64,000 bases of DNA from Tropicibacter alexandrii (GCF_003667315.2 NZ_RCTZ02000003.1:124001-188000), one strand, 5' to 3'. Shown: positions 9,670 to 18,982, numbered from the stretch's first letter. The notes: generated by a model not told the origin, from the sequence alone. A program made the numbers and translations.

Positions 9670-10086
9670 TCAATCGTCGCGCCCGGGGTCTTCCGGGTTG
9701 CTGGAAAACAGGGCGATCTTGTTGCCCTGCGGGTCGCGCAGATAGCCGACGTAAAAGCGCGGGCCATAAGCGGCGCGAAAGCCCGGCGCGCCCTCGTCCC
9801 TGCCGCCTGCGGCCAAGGCCGCCGCGTGCAATTCGCGGACCTGCTGTTGGGTTTGCGCCTCGAACGCCACCATGACCCCGTTTCCCGCCGTGGCGGGACG
9901 CCGGTCAAAGGTCGGCTTGACGTAGAAATCCGGATGGACCGGCCGCTGGCCCTGCGGGACCGGGAGGGCATAGCTGAGGCCCTCCGGTCCTTCCGTCATC
10001 TCATAGCCGAGGGCGGGCAGGAGCGCGGCATAGAACGCCTTTGCGCGCATCATGTCATCCGCGCCGACGGTCACATAGGCGATCAT
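9670..10086 (-). CDS. VOC (glyoxalase/bleomycin-resistance) family protein
   Basis: 138 residues from ATG 10086, whose ATGA overlaps the stop of the upstream acetyltransferase, a translational coupling that fixes the start. Sequence begins MIAYVTVGADDMMRAKAFYAALLPALGYE, the typical VOC beta-alpha-beta opening, and ends with RDPQGNKIALF, the second paired module carrying a metal-ligand position. Members are dioxygenases, isomerases or drug-binding proteins; this one cannot be assigned a substrate. Confidence 0.85.
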   Translation of the reverse strand: MIAYVTVGADDMMRAKAFYAALLPALGYEMTEGPEGLSYALPVPQGQRPVHPDFYVKPTFDRRPATAGNGVMVAFEAQTQQQVRELHAAALAAGGRDEGAPGFRAAYGPRFYVGYLRDPQGNKIALFSSNPEDPGRDD

Positions 10087-10727
10087 GCGCCAAACGCCAC
10101 GAGTGCGGCGACATCGCCTGCCTCCAGCAGGGGGCGGGCGCGGGCGACCTTCTCCGGCGGCCAATCCCACCACGCCAGCGCGTTCAACTGCGCAATCTCG
10201 GCTTCGGAAAAGCGCATCCGCACCACTTGCGCCGGGTTCCCGGCGACGACGGCGTAATCGGGGATGCGCCCGCGCACCACCGATCCGGCACCGACGATCA
10301 CGCCATTGCCGATCGATGCGCCGGGGGTGATCAGCGCGCCATAGCCCAGCCAGACATCATGGCCGATCACCGTATCGCGCGTGTCGGGCTGGTAACCCAG
10401 CATCGTGTCCGGGTCGAAGACCGCAAAGGGAAAGGTGCTGATCCCCTGGCTGTCGTGATTGGCCGAACTGCCGATGATCCGCACGCCATGCGCGATCTGG
10501 CAATACTTGCCGATGCTCAGCTTTTCTTGACTGAACGGAAAGAGGTAGGGCGCCAGCCGCGCCGCCCAGTCCTGGGGCGGGTCGAAGTCGCTGGCATAGG
10601 TGAACTCGCCGATCTCCATCCGCGGATGGTCGATCACATTCTTCAGGTAGACGGTGCCGGGATGGGGATTGCCATCGGGCAGGGTGATGGGATGCGTCAG
10701 GTGCGCATGGGGCAGTTGGGCAGCCAT
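10083..10727 (-). CDS. CatB-type xenobiotic O-acetyltransferase (left-handed beta helix)
   Basis: 214 residues, ATG 10727 preceded by AAGGAGGC at a good distance. The hexapeptide-repeat region (about 70-170: SIGKYCQIAHGVRIIG, TVIGHDVWLGYGALITPGA, IGNGVIVGAGSVVRG) forms a left-handed beta helix; NHD in SANHDSQ supplies the catalytic His of the CatB/VatD class, and YAVVAGNPAQVVRMRF is the classic end of the helix. Related enzymes acetylate chloramphenicol, streptogramins or sugars. Coupled to the VOC gene. Confidence 0.88.
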   Translation of the reverse strand: MAAQLPHAHLTHPITLPDGNPHPGTVYLKNVIDHPRMEIGEFTYASDFDPPQDWAARLAPYLFPFSQEKLSIGKYCQIAHGVRIIGSSANHDSQGISTFPFAVFDPDTMLGYQPDTRDTVIGHDVWLGYGALITPGASIGNGVIVGAGSVVRGRIPDYAVVAGNPAQVVRMRFSEAEIAQLNALAWWDWPPEKVARARPLLEAGDVAALVAFGA

Positions 10728-10830
10728 GGGGCCTCCTTGGAAATCTGGGTCGTTTCAGGATTTCAAAGGTTCTGCTCCACGGCACCCTCCATCGGTTGAT
10801 CCCTGCTTGTAGCACACAGGCGCGATTGGC

Positions 10831-11436
10831 TCAATCGTCGGGGCGCTGCAATTCGAAAAGCTCGCGCACCACGGTATAGTCGCGATAGCCCATGCGCGAG
10901 AGCGGGTTGTAGGACAAGACGTCGAACCGCCCATCCTTCAGGCAATCGTCGCGCATGTGGATGCCCGTGACCTCGCCAAAGACCGCAAAGTTCGACGGGC
11001 CTTCGAGCTGGACGATCTGGGTCAGCCTGCATTCGAGATTGGCGGGCGCTGCGGCAACGCGGGCGCAGTCGATGGTCTGGCAGGCGGCCTTTTCCAGACC
11101 GGCGGCCTCGAATTCGTCTACCTCTTTGGAGAACCACTCGGACGAGGCGTTCATCGCGTCGCGCATGGCATATTCGACGATATTGACGCAGAAGACGCCG
11201 GTTTCGCGGATCTGGCTGACGGAATCCTTGGTGTTGTCGCGGTCGGGCTTGGCGCCGGTCGAGCAGAACATCACCTGCGGGGGCACGTAGGCGCAGGCGT
11301 TGAAGAAGGAATAAGGCGCGAGGTTGTCATGCCCGTCGCTGCCACGGCTGGAAATCCAGCCGATAGGCCGGGGCGTGACGATGGCGTTGAAGGGGTTGTG
11401 GGGCAGTCCGTGGCCGTCTTCGGGACGGTAGAACAT
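10831..11436 (-). CDS. Flavin reductase-like FMN-binding protein
   Basis: 201 residues from ATG 11436 with AGGAG nine bases upstream; the in-frame ATG at 11481 is less well placed. The split-barrel FMN-binding domain shows NAIVTPRPIGWISSRGSDG and NLAPYSFFNACAYVPPQVMFCS, then CVNIVEYAMRDAMNASS, all characteristic of the flavin reductase (RutF/DUF447-like) superfamily. The role is probably an FMN-dependent oxidoreductase. It is divergent from a GNAT gene 56 bases away. Confidence 0.88.
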   Translation of the reverse strand: MFYRPEDGHGLPHNPFNAIVTPRPIGWISSRGSDGHDNLAPYSFFNACAYVPPQVMFCSTGAKPDRDNTKDSVSQIRETGVFCVNIVEYAMRDAMNASSEWFSKEVDEFEAAGLEKAACQTIDCARVAAAPANLECRLTQIVQLEGPSNFAVFGEVTGIHMRDDCLKDGRFDVLSYNPLSRMGYRDYTVVRELFELQRPDD

Positions 11437-11492
11437 GAGCGTTCTCCTGTTTGCGCAAGGGGTTGCGTCGTGATACGCCACACGCGCGCGAA

Positions 11493-11993
11493 ATGCACGG
11501 GGGGCATGTGTTCACACTCGCACAGGAAACCACCGATGATTGGTGGGAAGTCGAGGCGCTGTATGACTTGGCCTTTGCGCCGGGGCGGACGGCGCTGTCC
11601 TCGTACCGGTTGCGCGACGAGGTGCCGCCGGTGGCGGCGCTGTGCCGGATCGCGCGCGATGAGAACGGCCAGATCGGCGGGGCGATCCGCTACTGGCCGG
11701 TGCTTGTGGGCGGGACGCCTGCCTTGTTGCTGGGGCCGGTTGCCGTCCACCCGATTGCGCAGGGCGAGGGTCTGGGCGCGGCGCTGATCCGCGACACGCT
11801 GGCGCGCGCTGGTGAAAAGGGCTTTGCGCGGGTGCTGCTGGTGGGCGATGCGCCGTACTACAGTCGGTTCGGCTTCGCCCGGCTCGACGGGGTCGAGATG
11901 CCGCCGCCAACGAACCCGGACCGTATCCTTGGCCTTGAATTGCAGCCGGGCGCATGGGCGGGCGTCACGGGCGAGGTCTCGCGCGCCGCTTGA
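11493..11993 (+). CDS. GNAT family N-acetyltransferase (YhbS-like)
   Basis: About 166 residues. The start is uncertain: ATG 11493 or GTG 11508 (VFTLAQETTDDWWEVEAL) both fit, and an upstream ATG at 11451 extends into the divergent promoter. Motif A, VHPIAQGEGLGAALIRDTL, and the following RVLLVGDAPYYSRFGF are diagnostic of the YhbS (COG3153) subgroup. Substrate unknown. It is followed 43 bases later by the EcsC gene on the same strand. Confidence 0.83.
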   Translation: MHGGHVFTLAQETTDDWWEVEALYDLAFAPGRTALSSYRLRDEVPPVAALCRIARDENGQIGGAIRYWPVLVGGTPALLLGPVAVHPIAQGEGLGAALIRDTLARAGEKGFARVLLVGDAPYYSRFGFARLDGVEMPPPTNPDRILGLELQPGAWAGVTGEVSRAA

Positions 11994-12036
11994 ACCGCGC
12001 GAATTCGCGCACATCTTTGAGACAAAGGAGTGCGCC

Positions 12037-12807
12037 ATGACCGACCTGACCACGATCCCCCCCTCTGTCGATCTCGAACTGGCCGAACTGGCCCGGCGCC
12101 ACCGGGCCGCATCCTCGGTGGGCATGCAGGTGTTGAATTATGTCGGCGGGCGCGCCGAGGGCTTGCTGGACAAGCTGCCCGGGCCGGTCAGGTCCGGCCT
12201 CGACGACGCCACTGCCCGCGCGCTGGAACTGGCGCTGAGCTCTGCCCGGCGGTCGCGCGAGGTGGTGCCGGATCAAAAGCCGTGGCTGACCACGGCATTG
12301 GCCACGGCCATGGGGGCAGCAGGCGGGGTCGGGGGCCTGCCCTCGGCGCTGGCGGAACTGCCGGTGACGGTGACGGTGCTGTTCCGGGCGATACAGGCGG
12401 TGGCGGCGGAATACGGTTTCGACCCCGATGACCCGCAGATCGCCCGCGAATGCCTGACGGTGTTTTCCTCGGCCGGTCCGCTGGCGGAGGATGACGGGGC
12501 CGAGATGGCGTTCCTGTCGGCGCGCGTGACCCTGACCGGGGCCACGGTGCACGGGCTGATCGCCCGGATCGCCCCGCGGCTGGCGACGGTGCTGGGGCAG
12601 AAGCTTGCGGCGCAGGCGGTACCGCTTCTGGGGGCGGCGGCGGGGGCCGCGACGAACTATGCCTATACCAGCTATTACCAGAACATGGCGCATGTGCATT
12701 TCGGCCTGTTGCGCCTGTCCGAGCAGTCCGGGCGCGACCGCGTGACGCTTGTTGCGGAACTGAAAGATCAAATCGAAGTTTCGCGGAAAAAGAAGCGGAT
12801 TCGCTAA
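12037..12807 (+). CDS. EcsC family protein
   Basis: 256 residues from ATG 12037 (AAAGGAG upstream). The EcsC domain covers most of the chain, with a glycine/alanine-rich hydrophobic stretch TTALATAMGAAGGVGGLPSA, ITVLFRAIQ-type helices (LPVTVTVLFRAIQAVAAEYG), and the late VPLLGAAAGAATNYAYTSYY helix typical of the family. EcsC-like proteins are membrane-associated and of unclear role. The C-terminus is basic (RKKKRIR). Likely cotranscribed with the preceding GNAT gene. Confidence 0.85.
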   Translation: MTDLTTIPPSVDLELAELARRHRAASSVGMQVLNYVGGRAEGLLDKLPGPVRSGLDDATARALELALSSARRSREVVPDQKPWLTTALATAMGAAGGVGGLPSALAELPVTVTVLFRAIQAVAAEYGFDPDDPQIARECLTVFSSAGPLAEDDGAEMAFLSARVTLTGATVHGLIARIAPRLATVLGQKLAAQAVPLLGAAAGAATNYAYTSYYQNMAHVHFGLLRLSEQSGRDRVTLVAELKDQIEVSRKKKRIR

Positions 12808-13066
12808 CCTCCTGTTAAGGTTAAGGGCGTATCAGAAAGGTGTCCCGAGGAGGAAATCCTCGAAGTCTATGGGGCCGCCCGCGAAATCTTCATGCTGGCC
12901 AGAAGGCGTATCGGCATGGCTACGGGCAGGACGGGCCTCGATGCCGCGCAGAACGCGCCGGCAGTGTCGTCGGGCAGAAGTCCGGAGATGCGAGAGACGA
13001 GCCGACTTTGCACCCGGTGCCTGACAAAACGTCGGGACCGGGTGCCTTTCTGTCGGCCCAAGCGCG
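12808..13066. other. Intergenic stretch without a convincing gene
   Basis: Between the EcsC stop and the palindrome array. The EcsC frame stays open after its TAA to 13200 (an ATG at 12892 would give 102 residues), but the reading is low-complexity, runs through the palindrome array and has no ribosome binding site. I see no RNA gene or promoter of note. Confidence 0.5.
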
Positions 13067-13162
13067 CAAGGCCCTTCGAAGGGCCTTGGACCAAGCGCCT
13101 TCCAAGGCGCTTTTTGACGCGTCTTGCAAGACGCGTGTTTCAAGGCGCTTCGAAGCGCCTTG
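13067..13162. repeat. Palindrome array A (four consecutive inverted repeats)
   Basis: Four adjacent palindromes: a perfect 22-mer with half-site CAAGGCCCTTC (13067-13088); AAGCGCCTT-CC-AAGGCGCTT followed by TTT (13093-13112); a perfect 20-mer with half-site ACGCGTCTTG (13117-13136); and a perfect 22-mer with half-site CAAGGCGCTTC (13141-13162). The array fills the gap between convergent EcsC and ptsP. The first and last units recur exactly in array C. The second unit with its T run could terminate plus-strand transcripts. Confidence 0.9.
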
Positions 13163-13171
13163 CCCCCGGAC

Positions 13172-15415
13172 TCAGCCGTTTTCGCGCAGGTAATCCATGA
13201 CCGCCTGCCGCACCGATTGCTGGCCTTCGGCGCGCGCCGTGTCGATCACCTCGCGGACCTCGGACAGCCGATAGCGCATCAGCAGCGATTTGACCGGGCC
13301 GATGCTGGCCGGGCGCATCGACAGCGTATGGATGCCCATCGCCGCAAGGCACAGCGCCTCGACCGGGCGGCCCGCATCCTCGCCGCAAAAGCTGAGCGGT
13401 GTGCCGGTGGCATGGCAGCGCATCACGATCCATTCGAGAAAGGACAGGAACGACACGTTCAACGTGTCGTAGCGCCGGCGCACGCGCTCGTTCTCGCGGT
13501 CGGCGGCAAAGAAGAACTGCTTCAGGTCGTTACCGCCGATTGACAGGAACTCCACCTCCTCGAAGAACCTGAGCGAGGCATAGGCCAAGGAGGGCGTTTC
13601 CAGCATCGTGCCAACTTCGATCCGTTCGGGGATCGGGTGGCCCAGCCGTTTCTCGCGCGCGATGACCTTGTCCATCTCGTCGCGGGCGCGGGCAAATTCC
13701 TCGTATTGCGCGATGAAGGGGAACATCACCGACAGGGGCCGCCCGTTGGCGGCGCGGATCAGCGCTTGCAACTGCATGCGCATCACACCGGGCCGGTCCA
13801 GCGCCACGCGGATCGCGCGCCAGCCGAGCGCCGGGTTGGGCTCCTCCTGCGGCTTCATGTAGGGCAGGACCTTGTCCGAGCCGATATCGAGCGTGCGGAA
13901 CACCACGCGCTTGCCCGTCGCCGCGTCGATCACCCGCGAATACAGTGCCGCCAGTTCGTCGCGGCGGGGCATCTGGTTGCGCACGAGGAATTGCAGTTCG
14001 GTGCGGAACAGGCCCACACCCTCGGCCCCCGACGAGGCCAGCGAAGGCAGGTCCGCCATCAGCCCGGCATTCATGTGCAGATGCACGCGCACCCCGTCCG
14101 CCGTCACGCAATCGGTGTCGCGGATCGAGGCATAGCGTTCCTGCGCCTTGGCCTGCATCGCCATCTTGTCCTGAAAGGCGTTGCTGACGCTTTCATCGGG
14201 GCGCAGGTGGACGATGCCCTGATCACCATCGACCAGAATGAAATCGCCGTTCAGCGCCTCGTTTGTGATCCGTTCGGCATGGATCACCAGCGGGATCGCG
14301 AGCGCGCGGGCGACGATGGCGGCGTGGCTGCCGACCGATCCTTCCTCCAGCACCACGCCCTTGAGGGTGTTGCCATATTCCAGCAATTCGCCTGGGCCGA
14401 TATTGCGGGCGATCAGGATCGGGTCGGCGGGCATTTCCGATCCGGTCTGGCGGCCTTGCCCCGTCAGGATGCGCAGCAGGCGGTTCGACAGGTCGTCGAG
14501 GTCGTGCAGACGTTCGCGCAGGTAGCCGTCGGTGACTTGGGACATGCGGGCGCGGGCGGTGGATTGCTCTTTCTCCACGGCGGCCTCGGCGGACAGGCCG
14601 CGCCCGATATCTTCTTCCATGCGCCGCATCCAGCCCTTGGAATTGGCGAACATGCGATAGGCTTCGAGCACCTGCACCTGTTCGTTGTCGGTGATCGTGG
14701 CGCCGGCCAGCATCTGGTCGACCGACACGCGCAGCGTGTCGACCGCGTCGCGCAGGCGTTGACGTTCGGTGTCGGGATCGTCGCCGACCATGTTGGTCAC
14801 GACGACGCGGGCCTCGTGCAGCCAGACATGGCCCATGGCGCTGCCTTCCTGCCCGGTCGCGCCGCGAAACAGCACCGCCTGCGTGTGCCGCGCCTTCAGC
14901 GCCGCGCCTTCACCGACAAAGGCGCCCAGTTCGGCCATCTCGGCCAGCACCATGGCGACCACTTCGAGCGCATAGACCTCGTCCTCGGAGAATTCGCGCT
15001 TTTGCTTGGACTGCACGACCAGCACGCCCAGCTTTTCGCCCAGCCGCTGGATCGGAATGCCGAGGAAGCTGGAATAGATTTCCTCGCCCGTCTCGGGCAT
15101 GTAGCGGAAGCCCGGTTCGGACGGCGCATCGGCGGAGTTCACCGTCTTGCCGGTGCGGCCGACGCGACCGACCAGACCTTCGCCCAGCTTCATGCGGGTC
15201 TGGTGGACGGCCTCGGCCTTGAGACCTTCGGTGGCGCACAATTCCAGCGTTTCGGGATCGCGGAACAGGTAGATCGAGCAGACCTCGGTGCCCATGCTGT
15301 CGGCGGTCAGGTGGGTTATCTTGTCGAGCCGCTCCTGACCTTCGGCCTCTTCGGCCATGATGTCGCGCAAGCGACGCAGCAGCTTGCGGCTTTCGCTTTC
15401 AAGACCGTTCGGCAT
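13172..15415 (-). CDS. ptsP: Phosphoenolpyruvate-protein phosphotransferase of the nitrogen PTS (EI-Ntr)
   Basis: 747 residues. An N-terminal GAF domain (about 20-155, with the TADSMGTEVCSIYLFRD opening) precedes the PTS EI modules. The phosphorylated histidine is His364 in EGSVGSHAAIVARALAIP. The C-terminal PEP-binding TIM barrel follows (GVGLFRTELQFL, and the FCGEDAGRPVEALCLAAMGI region). PtsP takes phosphate from PEP and passes it to NPr and EIIA-Ntr, a regulatory phosphorelay that in alphaproteobacteria is tied to nitrogen, PHA and potassium state. Downstream of it lies only the palindrome array. Confidence 0.96.
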   Translation of the reverse strand: MPNGLESESRKLLRRLRDIMAEEAEGQERLDKITHLTADSMGTEVCSIYLFRDPETLELCATEGLKAEAVHQTRMKLGEGLVGRVGRTGKTVNSADAPSEPGFRYMPETGEEIYSSFLGIPIQRLGEKLGVLVVQSKQKREFSEDEVYALEVVAMVLAEMAELGAFVGEGAALKARHTQAVLFRGATGQEGSAMGHVWLHEARVVVTNMVGDDPDTERQRLRDAVDTLRVSVDQMLAGATITDNEQVQVLEAYRMFANSKGWMRRMEEDIGRGLSAEAAVEKEQSTARARMSQVTDGYLRERLHDLDDLSNRLLRILTGQGRQTGSEMPADPILIARNIGPGELLEYGNTLKGVVLEEGSVGSHAAIVARALAIPLVIHAERITNEALNGDFILVDGDQGIVHLRPDESVSNAFQDKMAMQAKAQERYASIRDTDCVTADGVRVHLHMNAGLMADLPSLASSGAEGVGLFRTELQFLVRNQMPRRDELAALYSRVIDAATGKRVVFRTLDIGSDKVLPYMKPQEEPNPALGWRAIRVALDRPGVMRMQLQALIRAANGRPLSVMFPFIAQYEEFARARDEMDKVIAREKRLGHPIPERIEVGTMLETPSLAYASLRFFEEVEFLSIGGNDLKQFFFAADRENERVRRRYDTLNVSFLSFLEWIVMRCHATGTPLSFCGEDAGRPVEALCLAAMGIHTLSMRPASIGPVKSLLMRYRLSEVREVIDTARAEGQQSVRQAVMDYLRENG

Positions 15416-15566
15416 GGGATGGCTGCTCCGTTTCGTCCCCTCGAGAACCAGCTATAGGCGAGTTGGAGGGGGAAGGAAAAGCGATAAGCGAGATGGCGCT
15501 TTTCCGGCACTGCTGACGGGCTGGGCAAGTGACCGGCAAATAGGCACCCCGCGCCGTGCCAGTCGT

Positions 15567-16880
15567 TCAGGTGGGATCGATCGGCATGTGGCGCGGGTCG
15601 CTGCCATCGGTGATCCGGCGGGGCAGGGCGGCCAGCGCCGTCGCGAGTTCGGCGGGGTCATGGCTGGGGCGCTCGATCGAGATGCGGGCGCGGCCCAGCC
15701 GGGGATGCAGCTTGCGGGCGAGCACCCAAGTCCCCAGCAGCCCCGCGCCGCCCGCCGCGAAAACCGCCGAGAGCGGCGCCACCAGAAGCACCAGCCACGC
15801 CACGCCGGGCGTGACGATGCCGGACACATCGCGGAAGCTGGCATAGATGGCGGACATCTCGGTGCGCTCCGAGGGCTTGACCGCCAGCAGGAACGGCAGC
15901 CCGCCCGCGACGTCCAGCAGGATCAGGAAGATCGACCCCGCCATCAGCAGCCCGACCGCCCCGGCGGGAAAGCCGCTGGCCAGCGTCGCGCCGACAAAGA
16001 GCACCCCCGACATCAGGAACCCCGTGCGCACCGCCATGCGCACCGAACTGCGCTGCATGAAGCGCAGCATGAGCGGCGACAGGAACAGCGCGCCATTGGT
16101 GATCGACAGGGCGATCCCGCCCAACTGGTGGCCCAGCCCGTTCTGTACGGCAAAAATCGGCAGGTAGACGATATAGACCCACCACCCGCAGGACCGCACC
16201 ACGGCAAAGATCCAGCCCGTGACAAGGCGCGGCTGCGCGATGAAGCGTCCGAAATAGGCCAGCGGATTGGCGGGGGGGCGGCGGCTTTTGGTGATCAGCT
16301 TGCCATTGCCCAGCCGCATCACGAGGAAGATGGCCAGCATGGCCAGCGCCGCCGCCGCGGCAATGAGGAATGGCGCGGGGCGCCAGAGGCCGTAAAGCAA
16401 GGTGCCGAGCGCCGGACCGGCGGTCCAGCCCGCCGCACTGTAGAACAGGCGCGAGGTCTCGAACCGGCCCAGCTCGATCCGGGCGACGTGGTCGAGCACA
16501 TAGGCGTTGAAGCAGACAAAGGTCGTGGCGGTGGCAAAGGTCGTCAGCGCCAGCCCGGCAATCGCCGCGCCTGGCGTTTCCAGCACGGTCACGGCGGCGC
16601 CCGAGACGAACATCAGCGCGCCGGTGACATAGACCCACCAGCGCGGCACGAAGCGGATCAGGTAGGGCACCAGCAGCCCGATCAGCAACGACAGCGCGCC
16701 GGTGGCGAAATAGACCTCGGAGACGATGCGCGCATCGCGCAGCGCGTCATACATGACGATCGGAAAGACCGAGATCAGGATGCCGCGGGCAATGGCTTCG
16801 GTCCCGGCGAGGATGGCAAAGCCCCGCACGCTGGGGGCGGGGGCGTGGCGGAGCCATTCGGGTATGCGGCGGTCATGCAT
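15567..16880 (-). CDS. Major facilitator superfamily transporter
   Basis: 437 residues with about twelve predicted membrane segments. The N-terminal region begins SVRGFAILAGTEAIARGILISVFPIVMYDAL. The second half has SERTEMSAIYASFRDVSGIVTPGVAWL, with an Arg/Glu-bearing loop typical of MFS members. No drug- or sugar-specific signature is evident, so the substrate is unknown. It is a single gene between ptsP and lysC, all on the minus strand. The C-terminal tail from about 410 is hydrophilic. Confidence 0.85.
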   Translation of the reverse strand: MHDRRIPEWLRHAPAPSVRGFAILAGTEAIARGILISVFPIVMYDALRDARIVSEVYFATGALSLLIGLLVPYLIRFVPRWWVYVTGALMFVSGAAVTVLETPGAAIAGLALTTFATATTFVCFNAYVLDHVARIELGRFETSRLFYSAAGWTAGPALGTLLYGLWRPAPFLIAAAAALAMLAIFLVMRLGNGKLITKSRRPPANPLAYFGRFIAQPRLVTGWIFAVVRSCGWWVYIVYLPIFAVQNGLGHQLGGIALSITNGALFLSPLMLRFMQRSSVRMAVRTGFLMSGVLFVGATLASGFPAGAVGLLMAGSIFLILLDVAGGLPFLLAVKPSERTEMSAIYASFRDVSGIVTPGVAWLVLLVAPLSAVFAAGGAGLLGTWVLARKLHPRLGRARISIERPSHDPAELATALAALPRRITDGSDPRHMPIDPT

Positions 16881-16992
16881 CGGGACGTTCCGGCTGTGAT
16901 GCGGTCATACACCCCGTTTTTTCCACAACCTGCTCGCCCGGCTGCGACCCGAAGCGGTCTTTTTCGGGTCACGGGCGCGCTGCACGGCACAT

Positions 16993-17022
16993 GAAAAAGC
17001 CCCCGCAGCGGTCTGCGAGGGC
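16993..17022 (-). terminator. Intrinsic terminator of lysC
   Basis: GCCCCCGCAG / CTGCGAGGGC (16999-17008, 17013-17022; one mismatch) with loop CGGT; on the minus strand it is followed by TTTTT. It lies 54 bases after the lysC stop. Confidence 0.8.
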
Positions 17023-17075
17023 GTGTTCGGGCATGAGGCCCCGGGGTTCAAGCCATGGTCAGGCCCGCGACGGGG

Positions 17076-18332
17076 TCACGCTTTTTCCAGCTCGAACGCG
17101 TCGTGCAGCGCCTGCACGGCCAGTTCCATGTACTTGCGCTCGATCAGGACGGAAATCTTGATTTCCGAGGTGGTGATGACCTGAATGTTGATGTTCTCGT
17201 CCGAGAGCACCTTGAACATCTTTGCGGCCACACCGGCGGCGGACCGCATGCCGATGCCCACGACGGACACCTTGGCGACGTTTTCCTCGGATTCGAGCTT
17301 GTCGAAGGTCAGCGTGCCCGCCTCGCGCGCCTCGGCCAGCGCCTTTTCGGCGCGCTTCACCTGATTGACCGGGCAAGAGAAGGTCATGTCGGTGACGCCG
17401 CCCTCGTGCCCCTTGTAATTCAGCTCGGACACGTTCTGTACGATCATGTCCACGTTCACGCCCGCATCCGCCAGCGTGCCAAAGATCGCTGCGGCGATGC
17501 CGGGGCGGTCGGCGATGGTGACGAGGGTCATCTTGGCCTCGTCGCGCGAATAGGCCACACCGGCCACAACATTCGATTCCATGATATCCTCCTCGTCGCA
17601 GACCAGCGTGCCGGCCTCGTCGGACTGTTCCTCGAAGCTGCTCAGAACCCGCAGCTTCACCTTGTAGCGCATCGCCAGCTCGACCGAGCGGGTCTGCAGA
17701 ACCTTGGCGCCAAGGCTGGCGAGTTCCAGCATCTCCTCGAAGGAGATGCGGTCCAGCTTGCGGGCCTTGTCGCAAATGCGCGGATCGGTGGTATAGACCC
17801 CGTCCACGTCGGTATAGATGTCGCAGCGCTCGGCCTCGAAGGCGGCGGCAAAGGCGACTGCGGTGGTGTCCGAGCCACCCCGCCCCAGCGTGGTGATGCG
17901 GCCCTCGGGCGAGATGCCCTGAAAGCCCGCGACCACGGCGACCTTCATCCCCTCGCCGAATTTCGAGGTGATGTTGTCGGTCGGGATGTCCTCGATGCGG
18001 GCGTTGGCATGCGCGCCGGTGGTGATCAGCGGCACCTGCCAGCCCTGCCAGCTGCGCGCGGGCACACCCATTTCCTGCAAGGTGAGGGCCATGAGACCGG
18101 CGGTCACGTTCTCGCCCGAGGACACGACGGCGTCATATTCGCGGGCGTCGAAGAGAGGCGAGGTTTCCTCGACGAAGCCGACGAGCTTGTTGGTTTCGCC
18201 CGACATGGCCGAGACGATGACGATAACGTCATAGCCTTTGGCGACTTCGACGCCGACGCGTTTGGCGGCGCGGCGGATGCGGTCCAGCGTGGCGACCGAG
18301 GTGCCACCGAATTTCATCACGAGAACGGGCAT
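17076..18332 (-). CDS. lysC: Aspartate kinase
   Basis: 418 residues from ATG 18332, with a GGAAAGG SD eight bases upstream (an in-frame GTG at 18341 falls next to the SD). It phosphorylates aspartate in lysine/threonine/methionine synthesis. The kinase domain has VMKFGGTSVA at the start, SSGENVTAGLMA and TLGRGGSDTTAVAFA; two C-terminal ACT domains (about 265-418, including TIADRPGIAAAIFGTLADAG) provide feedback control. Array B lies just upstream, between this gene and the preceding minus-strand operon. Confidence 0.97.
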   Translation of the reverse strand: MPVLVMKFGGTSVATLDRIRRAAKRVGVEVAKGYDVIVIVSAMSGETNKLVGFVEETSPLFDAREYDAVVSSGENVTAGLMALTLQEMGVPARSWQGWQVPLITTGAHANARIEDIPTDNITSKFGEGMKVAVVAGFQGISPEGRITTLGRGGSDTTAVAFAAAFEAERCDIYTDVDGVYTTDPRICDKARKLDRISFEEMLELASLGAKVLQTRSVELAMRYKVKLRVLSSFEEQSDEAGTLVCDEEDIMESNVVAGVAYSRDEAKMTLVTIADRPGIAAAIFGTLADAGVNVDMIVQNVSELNYKGHEGGVTDMTFSCPVNQVKRAEKALAEAREAGTLTFDKLESEENVAKVSVVGIGMRSAAGVAAKMFKVLSDENINIQVITTSEIKISVLIERKYMELAVQALHDAFELEKA

Positions 18333-18406
18333 CAGGCGCACCTTTCCTTCCAGATCAGGGGGCCTTTAGGCCAAGGGGGGGCGCTGCGCAAGAGTGATTG
18401 CGCGGG

Positions 18407-18502
18407 CAAGGCTTTTCGAAAAGTTTTGGGTTCCGCAAATTCGAATTTGCGTGACAAGCGCCTTCGAAGGCGCTTGGTCCAAGGCGCGTCACAAGCGCCT
18501 TG
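18407..18502. repeat. Palindrome array B (four inverted repeats)
   Basis: Units: CAAGGCTTTTC / GAAAAGTTTTG (18407-18428, two G-to-A type mismatches that become G-U pairs in plus-strand RNA); perfect 18-mer with half-site CGCAAATTC (18434-18451); perfect 22-mer with half-site CAAGCGCCTTC (18455-18476); CAAGGCGC-N7-GCGCCTTG (18480-18502). It lies between the end of a minus-strand two-gene unit and the start of lysC. Same length (96 bp) and design as array A, but with a diverged pair of units. Confidence 0.88.
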
Positions 18503-18511
18503 CGCTCGGGT

Positions 18512-18982
18512 TCAGGCGTTGCGTCCGGTGCCGTAGCGCGTAGGGACGAGGTCGCCCTCGGTCGCGACATGGGTTTCCTGACCGGGATGGATGTCGGTGT
18601 TCTGGGCGCTGGTGACCTGCCAACCTTGCCCGGTCCGGACCATGACCAAGGTCAGGATGGTCTGACGCGGCCCGGCCGCACTCCCGTCCGGGGTCAACTG
18701 GCCCGTCAGGTGCAACCGCGACCGCAGGATCGCCACGTCGCCGAGGTCCTTGACCTCGGTCCGTCCGGCTTTCAGCCGGGTCTGCGCAAAGAAGCTGTCG
18801 AGCGCGTATTGATGCGGCCGGGCGATCGCTTCGGGGCCATGCCACCACAGACCGGTGACGTTGACGAAATCCCCGTCGGGGGTGAACAGCGCCCCGATCG
18901 CCGCACCGTCGCGCGCGTGCCACGCGTCGATGAAGGCGCGTAGCACGCCTTCGGGCGTGTCAATAGGGGTGGGCACGGCCAT
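18512..18982 (-). CDS. SgcJ/EcaC-type NTF2-like protein
   Basis: 156 residues. The chain follows the NTF2/SnoaL-like cone fold: TPEGVLRAFIDAWHARDGAAIGALFTPDGDFVNVTGLWWHGPEAI, then SRLHLTGQLTPDG and a final HPGQETHV strand. Related proteins are annotated as SgcJ/EcaC family, of uncertain function. Its start overlaps the end of the upstream SDR gene by 23 bases, so the two are translationally linked. Confidence 0.8.
   Translation of the reverse strand: MAVPTPIDTPEGVLRAFIDAWHARDGAAIGALFTPDGDFVNVTGLWWHGPEAIARPHQYALDSFFAQTRLKAGRTEVKDLGDVAILRSRLHLTGQLTPDGSAAGPRQTILTLVMVRTGQGWQVTSAQNTDIHPGQETHVATEGDLVPTRYGTGRNA

Noticed and set aside
13067-13162. CRISPR array
   Set aside because: Units are palindromes of different sequence with 2-5-base linkers; there are no constant repeats with unique spacers and no cas genes.
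12892-13200. Open frame continuing from EcsC through the palindrome array
   Set aside because: No SD, translates the palindromes into a low-complexity Arg/Pro/Phe string; the same happens at the other two arrays, so it is a by-product of the repeats.
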